A stretch of DNA of 21,194 bases from Chromera velia (lineage: Eukaryota > Sar > Chromeraceae): assembly GCA_018398765.1 (NCBI GenBank), contig JAHBMJ010000493.1, positions 24,930 through 46,123 on the forward strand, read 5' to 3'. Shown one piece after another: positions 14,612-21,194 of the stretch (position 1 is the stretch's first letter; each line of letters starts with the position of its first letter). Position numbers and translations under genes: made by a program. Under the pieces are notes generated by a model, which was not told the origin of the DNA, did not search any database, and saw only the letters and a program-made list of their open reading frames with translations.

Positions 14612-17245
14612 ATGGTTTTCTTTAAGCCGCTTGAGTTTTACGGTCTCTCCAGGACCAATGGCTTTATTCCCTTCCCCTCCGCCTGCACCTCACTCATCCC
14701 CCTTGAAGCGAAGGAGAAGGAGAGGGATGTTAGCTCTGACAGTACAAAGGCAGACGAAAGGACGAGGGAAGAAGGATTTGCGGCGAACCACCAGTTCGCA
14801 GCTCCGTGGGAGAGACTGGCAGAAAACCTCCCCGAGAAATTGAAGGTTGGTTAATCGTCAAATGAATTGAGAAGAGAGGTTTGGCGCTTGACTTCTCTGC
14901 AAGACAGCAGCTGTTTGACAGACAAATGGAGAGTGAAAATCCAGCCTTAGGTAGGCAGGCATGTGCAGAGAAAGGGAAAATGCAGAACCTCGAGAGAGAC
15001 CGCTGATCGATACACACACACCTCTCTGATCTTTCTCTATGCAGGGAGGGATTTCGATTTTCCGCAAACAGGTTGAGGCCCTCCCCTTGATTGACCTCGA
15101 GAAGCACTTGCCGGAAATGAACGTGGCCGCCAAAAGGAGGGCCTACGTTCTCCTGAGTGTCCTTGCTCACGCTTATGTTTGGGGAGACGATCCTGAAAGC
15201 GGCTCTGTGCCTGAAATCATGCCCGAGCCTGTCGCCAGACCCTGGTGAGTCCGTCAGCAAATAGGATCGTGAATTTGACAGACATACGTGCTGTTTTACG
15301 TCGGCGTATACGTTCGTCAGCGTTTCTCTTGCCTCGTTTGTCATCCTCGTCTCATCTCGTTTTGTTTTTCAATGATGTCCGTTGATGGTGGCAAAGTCAA
15401 CAGCAGCAAGGCCATGCATGTTTTGCTCTTCCTTCTCCTCCGATTGATTGCATAGGGTAGTGCCCACAGATTGACGCACGCAAGGACGCATCGAAATGAG
15501 TGCGTCGACTGCTCTTCCTTCTCCTCCGATTGATTGCATGCGGTAGTGCACACAGATTGTCGTTCTTCGCATGATTGATTCTGCCTACTAACTTGGTTGT
15601 TCATGCAGGTACACGATTTGTCGTGAGTTGGGTATGCCCTGTGTGGTCACCCACGCTGCCCTTGACTTGTGGAACTGGACTCTGAAGGACCCCTCTCAAC
15701 CTCCCTCTCTGGAGAATATGAGGTGGGTTGGCTTGTGTCTCTTTTGTTTCTTTCCTTCCTCTGTCCCTGTTTTTCCTGTTTTTCTTTCCTCGTGTGGTGT
15801 GTGAAGGGAAACCACAAACATGAGAGTACATTTCGTCCTTTTGTTCTATTCAACCTTCCTGCCGGCGTGCTTGCCTGTTTGCCTGCAGGAACCTGCTCAG
15901 CTTCACAGGGCACTCGTCAGAGGAGTGGTTCCATTTGATCAGTGCGGCAGCGCACGGCCTCTCCGCCCCCCTCTTGTGCAAAATGTACGATGTCGTGAGG
16001 TCGCCTGTTGAGCCCTTCAACGAACTGTCGATGGACGGTGGTGGGGAGGATGTGGTTGAATGTCTAGAGCAAGAGATCGATTGGAAAAACTGTGCAGAGC
16101 ACCCGATGGATCTGCAGCCGTCTGAGTGCGTAGAGCTGTTGAAAGTATTGAAACAGGTGGTTGAAGGGGTCACATCGCATATCAAAAGGATGTACGAGCG
16201 GTGCGAACCTGAGCACTTCTATAAAGTGCATCGTTTCTTTTTCAGAGGGTGGGATGCCTCGTCGGGGCATTTTCCATCTGGTGGTTTAATTCTGGAAGGT
16301 GTCAGTTCCTCCGAGGGGGGGGATGGGGAGTACCTCAAAGTGGAGTGTCGAGGGGCGAGTGCGGGGCAAAGTGCACTGATTCAGCTGTTCGATGTTTTGC
16401 TCTCTGTTCGCCATGGCACCAATCAGGACGCCGCGTCCAGTGGTCAGGTTGTGGTTGTGAAGAGGGGAACGCTCCCTGTGAGTGAGAGCGGGGAACCAGA
16501 GGGGCGAGCGTTGAATTCCAACGATATTCGCAGTGAGACCACCGCGTTGACCACGCGGAAGCCGGGCGATGGGGTGGAAGGGGGGCAGCAAGGCCAAGGG
16601 AGGGAAGACGGGGAGGAAGAGGATGGGCAAGACTCTGAGTGGGGTGAGGAACCTCCCCCGCCTGCGCCTCGTCACTTTTTATCTGAGATGAGGGACTATA
16701 TGCCCAGAGGGTTTCGGCAATTTCTCGATGACTCTGTGCCTCTTGGTCAGGCAGTCAGAGCGTGTGTCGAGAAAGGGGCGAAAGCTATCCCGCGCCTTTC
16801 GCCCGAGAGTGCCGAGTGCCATGAGCTGACCGAGCTTGTGGACTGTTACAACGAGACCCTGACCTCGTTGGGCAATTTGAGGTCGGCCCATATGGGTCTT
16901 GCATATCGGTATATCGTCGCGATGGCAAAACAGGAAGAGAGGGAGAAGAAGGAAAAGGAGGAAGAGAAGAAAGAGCGAGAGCAAGCAGAGAAGGAAGAGA
17001 AAGAGATGGAAGAAGAGAACCAAGAAGAGGAAGAGGGAGAAGAGGATCATCACCTCGCACTTCCAGCACGCGACTCGAGTGCGGTGAGTGCCTTGAGTGC
17101 TCCCGAAGAGCCTGTGGTCGGCACAGGCGGCAGTGACCTCATCAAATTCCTCAAGTCCGTCAGACAGGACGTCAACAACACTTCGGTGTGTGTTGACTCG
17201 CCTGCCAAGTCTCTCAAACTGGTCGGACTTCAACTGGATGATTGA
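14612..17245 (+). CDS. Indoleamine 2,3-dioxygenase (IDO), enlarged, four exons
   Basis: IDO is a cytosolic heme enzyme that opens the indole ring of tryptophan with O2 to give N-formylkynurenine. Inferred exons: 14612-14845, 15045-15244, 15609-15722 and 15889-17245 (TGA), 634 aa; introns are phase 0, 2 and 2. Family landmarks in order: NGFIPFPS near the start; PWERLAENLPEKL; RAYVLLSVLAHAYVWG (about 110-125); HAALDLWNW; SLENM; HFYKVHRFFFRGW (about 292-304), whose F, Y and R match the active-site F226/F227/R231 of human IDO1; SAGQSALIQLFDVLLS (about 340-355); MRDYMPRGFRQFL; LRSAHMGLAYRYI with the proximal heme histidine at about 517; and GTGGSDLIKFLKSVR (from 594). Human IDO1 has 403 residues. 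Most of the excess here is two insertions: an acidic, Gly-rich one at about 359-443 and a Lys/Glu-rich one at about 530-592. The start is the first ATG after an in-frame GTG; an upstream exon remains possible. Confidence 0.93.
14846..15044 (+). other. IDO intron 1
   Basis: 199 nt, phase 0, donor GTTGGT, acceptor ATGCAG. The join LPEKLK to GGISIFRKQV keeps the IDO alignment. Confidence 0.82.
15245..15608 (+). other. IDO intron 2 with candidate branch site
   Basis: 364 nt, phase 2, donor GTGAGT, acceptor ATGCAG. TACTAAC at 15586-15592, ending 16 nt before the exon, matches the canonical branch-point sequence. The intron carries a 50-bp direct repeat. Confidence 0.85.
15424..15559 (+). repeat. 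Imperfect direct repeat, about 86-bp period, in IDO intron 2
   Basis: 15424-15473 and 15510-15559 are near-identical 50-bp copies: both begin TGCTCTTCCTTCTCCTCCGA, continue TTGATTGCAT and end CACAGATTG. The 36 bp between them are not clearly repeated again. Confidence 0.85.
15723..15888 (+). other. IDO intron 3
   Basis: 166 nt, phase 2, donor GTGGGT, acceptor CTGCAG, strongly pyrimidine-rich. The join gives SLENM-R-NLLSFTGHSSEEW, consistent with the IDO family. Confidence 0.85.
16930..17045 (+). repeat. Purine-only coding tract (GAA/GAG-rich) in IDO exon 4
   Basis: About 115 bp with almost no pyrimidines on the coding strand. It encodes a run of Lys and Glu (such as EEREKKEKEEEKKE) that separates the heme-histidine helix from the conserved GTGGSDL motif. 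The composition resembles expanded GAA/GAG microsatellite DNA kept in frame. Confidence 0.85.
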
Positions 17246-17308
17246 GATGAGGAGGAAGGAAGAAGAATTCCGTGAAAGAGAGAACGTTTGACCAAGAACG
17301 GAAATAAT

Positions 17309-17311
<3 letters not shown>

Positions 17312-17351
<40 letters not shown>
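17312..17351. repeat. (GA)20 microsatellite 66 bp after the IDO stop
   Basis: An uninterrupted GA run, probably in the 3' untranslated region of the IDO transcript. Confidence 0.95.
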
Positions 17352-17356
<5 letters not shown>

Positions 17357-20300
17357 TGTCAAGGCGGAAAAGGGAAAGGGGGGGGGGAAGGGGTATTCGC
17401 ATCCGTAATTTCCCTCCTGTCTGAATCCGGTGCATATCAACAATTCGTCCTCGTGTGGTACTCGAGCAGGCAGACGGGCAGTCAGATCCCGTCTGTGTCT
17501 GTTTGTCTGTCTGTCTGGTGTTTACAAGTTTGTCCGTCTTCCTTCTTCCCTCTCCTTCATTTCCTTCCTCCCCCTTTCACCCCCCTCATCATTCTTTCTT
17601 CATCCCCTTCCATCTGGACGGTGTCCTTTCATCTATCTCATCTTTCGTTCTTCATCCTCTTCCTTGTTGTATGTTTCTCTGGTTTGAGAGAGGGGAATCT
17701 GACAGCAACGGAAAGGGGAGAACGCACAGTTCTGGTCCTTGCTGTTCCGATCACCTCTCTTTGTCTCTTGTGAGTGTCGCCGTCTGTCTGTGCATCCACC
17801 TGTGTTTCTCCTTTCGTAACTCCTTTTTTTTCTTCAATCTTTCGTTGGGTTTCTTTCTCATCACTCTTTCACCCTGCCATGGGCGTGTCTTGGTCCTCCT
17901 ATCTCGGGAAAAAGGGGACACAGAAACGAGTGAGAGAGAGACACGAAAAGAAAGCAAGATCGGCAGATGACCTGCGGACCAGCTGAAGAGCTCTGAGTCA
18001 GTACGTTTGCGTGTTGTGTGCGCGTTGGTGCCCCTCCTTAGTTCTCGACCCTTTTTCATCGACTGACTTTTTTGTTTTCCTTTTTTTTGCCCTCCCTTCC
18101 GTTTCCCTCTCTTTCTTTCTTCCCTTCTGAAAAGAGGAAAAACAATTTTCTGTCTTTGTGTCAGTCTGAGGGTCGATCTGCCCCTTCGTCTCTGTCTCCG
18201 TCTGTGTGTTTGTATGTCCATGCTCAGCTGTCTTTTTGACTACCTGTTTCGTAGCATTCCATTCAAGAGGATTCACCGGTCAGGATACTAAGATGAAAGG
18301 TCTGTGAACAAGTGATGCTTTAATTGGTCAGATCAGGTGGGCGGCTTTTTTCTCTACTGAGTTGTCTAAGAGAGAGACTCTGCATGCAGAGGGCGGCCGG
18401 GTGCTTTCGTTGGTTCACGGACGGTCTTTTTTTGGGTTGGTTGTTGCATGCATGGGTGAGGTCTCTCTCTCATTCGCTCTTTCTGTTTCAATTTTCGTTC
18501 TAGCTCTTTGTCTTGTCATTTGACAGAAAGAGAGGGGGGAAGCATCAGAAATAATCGAACCGCGAAGGCGGTTTTTGTCTGATCGTCTCGACTGAGTCCC
18601 TGAGAACACAAGGAAGGAGGTGAGAAGGAAGAACTATCTTTACCGTCGTCCATCCAAGCAGAAAAGAAAGGAAGGAAGCAAGAAAGCCGCATGCATGCAG
18701 GGTTTTTTCTCAACCAGGTGTTTTTTTCTCTTCTGTGTAAGTGTTTGTCTCCGCCCACCTGCTTTACTATCTATCTGGTCTTTTTGCCGCGCCTGTAGAC
18801 AACAGGCAGGCAGCCGCTGGAGTCTGACTTATTTTTTTGCTGAAAAGGACAAGAGATAGAATTATTATAATGCAAGGGGCAGAAGGAGGGGGAGGGGGGG
18901 GTATATTCGACAGCAGCAAGCGATCATCCAATTCGAAAAAGGGACCATAAAGCCTTCACCTATCTCCCACTGCTCACAGGGGGTTGAGAGAAAGGAGATG
19001 GGCGGAGGCGAAATGAAGAGAGGAAGCCGTGTGTCTCGAACGACTTCTTGATGCTTCAAATAAGAAATCATGTTTGTGTTCCTCCCGCCTTCCACAGAAG
19101 AAAGAAGCACACACAACTGAAATGGTTCATCCAAAAGTGACTTGTAGTCGGTTTTTGTTGTTTCGTGTCTGTTCTGTCTGTGTAGGTGAGTGTGTGTGTT
19201 TCTTCGTGGTCCTTTTTTGTTCCCGTCGTGTATCGTGCCCGTTGCTTTTCGTCTAATGTGTTCCTCCATGTAAGCTTGTGTTTGTTTTTTTTGTGCTGCT
19301 TTTTCGCTGCCTTTGTCTTGGTGCACGTGCGTGTTTTTGCGTATCTAAGTAGAACGACAGGGAGTGAAAAGGAGGACAGAAAGTGAGATCGCAGCCTTTT
19401 CTCTTCTTCCTTTACAATGACCGTTTCTTGTCCTAACTTCTTTCCAGTGAATGTTCCTTGTCTATTGCCTCGCTGGTTGCTGGTTCTTTCCTTCGCTGTT
19501 TCTGCCTGTTCTTTCTTCTACGTATGTCGAATTTCGTGCATGAATTTGTGGTCTTGCGTCGAACAAATTAATTCAATCAAAAGGCTTCATTTCAGTCTTT
19601 GAAGCATCCCCTCTGATCTTTTCCCTCCTCAATTGCCCCCTCATCTCCTTTCTTTATGGCGCGTGCTTTCACGTGTCTGTCTCTTTCAATGTATGTCTGT
19701 GTGTGGGAGGCCTTCAGTGCTGTCCGTGTGATGCTTGACTGACTGTCTGACTGACTGGCTGACAATTGAATGACTCATAAATAGTCTACCGAGACTCCGG
19801 TGACCGAAGAGTTACAGCAGGAACAGCAAGAAAGAAAAGAGGGACTGCGGGAGTGATCCGCTGACTCCCAAATAGAAACGATGGGAAAGAAGGGAAGCGC
19901 GGCGCGCAACGTCCATCTTTCCAGTCTTCTTGCTCTCGTGAATGGGCGTGGAAGCCTGCTTGTCTGTCTGAGCCTTTTACTGTTCGTCCGTCTGCCTTTC
20001 GACCCTCTTTCTTCTTTCTGTCTGAGAAAGAAAGCGAGAGAGAAAAACAGGTGGAAGGGACAGGAAAAAAAGAGGCCAGCAGAGCAGTAGAGCCGACCGT
20101 TCATTGGCAGATCGCGAACGGGAATGGAACTAAAAACGTTCGCGTGGTCTGCCTGTCTGTCGGGGGAAAGGCGTGGTGACGGCGTTGCACGGAGCCCGTA
20201 GTAGAGGCAGATCTCTCAAAAAGGAGGCCCTCCGCTACTCGACCTGCACCCTACACGTTCTCTCTGTCTGACCGGGCCACGGAGATGCAAAGTTGCTGGG

Positions 20301-20378
20301 AAGGAAAAAGGAAGGGTTGGGGGAAAAGAGAAAGGTGGGCACGAGGTGTTTCTCCCGATGAGAAAGGAAGAGAGAAAT

Positions 20379-20406
20379 AAAGAAAGAAAGAAAGAAAGAA
20401 AGAAAA
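20379..20406. repeat. (AAAG)7 microsatellite
   Basis: A tetranucleotide run ending GAAAAGATA, in a purine-rich region. Confidence 0.92.
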
Positions 20407-20508
20407 GATAGGGAGGAGAAGATGAGATAAATTAAGTAGAATGAGTCAGCAAGAGGTCTATCGCAACTAAGCCTCTCTTTTTTCATCCTGTTCACTTTAA
20501 CTTCATTT

Positions 20509-20509
20509 C

Positions 20510-20542
<33 letters not shown>
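20509..20542. repeat. (CTGT)8 microsatellite
   Basis: About eight CTGT units. The reverse-complement motif (GACA)n occurs at 283-310. Confidence 0.93.
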
Positions 20543-20586
20543 GCGTGTCAAGAATTAGAAAAGCTAAATGAAAAGAAAAGAGAGCA

Positions 20587-20608
20587 AGGAGGGAGGGAGG
20601 GAGGGAGG
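20587..20608. repeat. (GGGA)5 microsatellite
   Basis: GGAGGGAGGGAGGGAGGGAGG. G-rich and able in principle to form a G-quadruplex. It is complementary in type to the CTCC run 115 bp downstream. Confidence 0.93.
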
Positions 20609-20721
20609 AAAGGTTCGATCGATCCTATGAGACGCTAAGAAAGCATTCAAGACAGAAAGGCGGAAGGGAGGGAAGGAAGAAAACGCACCGAACGTTTCAG
20701 TCGTGCAAGAGCAACTCGATG

Positions 20722-20747
20722 CCTCCCTCCCTCCCTCCCTCCCTCCC
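20722..20747. repeat. (CTCC)6 microsatellite
   Basis: CCTCCCTCC repeated about six times. It is the reverse complement of the GGGA run at 20587-20608, so the two can pair as a long hairpin. Confidence 0.93.
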
Positions 20748-20840
20748 CGTGTCTTCTTGTTTCGGATGTTGGAAGAAGGATGGGCAGTGCATCGAGATTT
20801 TCTCCAGGGAGAGACCTACGCACTCTTTCTCTCACTTACA

Positions 20841-20876
20841 CACTCACACACACACACATAGAGAGAGAGAGAGAGA
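20841..20876. repeat. (CA)n(GA)n compound microsatellite
   Basis: About seven CA units followed, after ATA, by about eight GA units. Confidence 0.9.
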
Positions 20877-21173
20877 ATGACGTGCACTAGCGCAAGCACG
20901 GGACCAGAACAGACCGAAGGGTCAAAGCGAGGAGGTCTTTCGCATGATGTGACTGTTTGCTCAATTCATTGATAAATCAATCGACTGGTTTGTGTGTATG
21001 CAGACAAAGGCTCCTTGCTGTTTGTCCCTCTTCATTTGTTCCTTCCTCCATTTCCCCCTCCCCCCCGGCCCATCGTTTCTTCCATTCCACTTATCAAAAG
21101 GGAATGGGGACTGGCTGCTGAGAGCGTGGGTTTTTTTCTGCATGACCCGTCCCGTCGGTCGGTGTGTGTGTGT

Positions 21174-21194
21174 GGGGGGGGGGGGGGGGGGGGG
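21174..21194. repeat. G21 run at the window end
   Basis: (GT)n passes into 21 consecutive G with no other base to the end of the window. This could be a true G tract or a contig-end artefact. Confidence 0.85.

Larger units (their letters stand above)
17246..21194. other. Long gene-free stretch dominated by simple repeats
   Basis: Nearly 4 kb with no recognisable gene. 17246-19760 is pyrimidine-rich on the plus strand, and from about 19780 purine-rich segments dominate. Every open frame over 150 codons (for example 17455-17970 plus, 17751-18221 minus, 18865-19326 minus) is compositionally biased and has no domain I recognise. The first part is likely 3' flank of the IDO gene. No tRNA, rRNA or snRNA was recognised. 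Confidence 0.55.

Noticed and set aside
16240..16680. An extra intron in IDO exon 4 removing the acidic insertion
   Set aside because: The frame is continuous through the insertion and no convincing GT...TGCAG pair was seen, though RNA evidence would settle it.
17288..18276. Several overlapping open frames of 90-171 codons on both strands
   Set aside because: Composition follows CT/GA-rich simple sequence, frames on both strands are equally open, and no motif is present.
18865..19326. Minus-strand open frame of 153 codons
   Set aside because: Initially looked protein-like (Lys/Gln/Thr-rich start), but no family is recognised, the composition is biased, and no splice or start context supports it.

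Overview
This window reads as nuclear DNA of a microbial eukaryote. At least three genes have spliceosomal GT-AG introns, one product has a mitochondrial presequence, and the families found (TLDc, indoleamine 2,3-dioxygenase, a ciliary CFAP96-like protein) are eukaryotic. The intergenic DNA is very rich in microsatellites, and AT-rich islands interrupt a roughly 50% GC background. This texture, together with these genes, suggests an alveolate alga of the chromerid type (Chromera velia or a relative). That placement is inference from style and gene content, not proof.

Layout: 1-1073 microsatellites, then AT-rich DNA. 1082-3296 is a non-autonomous DNA transposon with 20-bp perfect terminal inverted repeats and an 8-bp target duplication; it carries internal inverted (TTTGA)n modules and a short coding-like stretch. 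4423-5557 (minus) is a TLDc-domain gene whose frame is broken by one base at a run of eight T. 6799-9201 (minus) is a five-exon gene for a mitochondrial GrpE nucleotide-exchange factor. 10284-12045 (plus) is a three-exon gene for a CFAP96/C4orf47-like candidate ciliary protein. 14612-17245 (plus) is a four-exon gene for an enlarged indoleamine 2,3-dioxygenase. 17246-21194 shows no supportable gene and is dominated by simple repeats, ending in a run of 21 G.

The four genes do not form a pathway; this is ordinary eukaryotic gene order. GrpE and the CFAP96-like gene are divergently arranged over an intergenic region of about 1.08 kb that contains a cluster of three hairpins. The exon models were derived by hand and are self-consistent: each spliced CDS is a multiple of three and the conserved family motifs run across the junctions. 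Seven of nine inferred acceptors end in TGCAG, and four of nine donors begin GTC.

Most worth a second look: the transposon and its inverted-module interior, the IDO with two large charged insertions, the frameshifted TLDc gene, and the splice-signal style.
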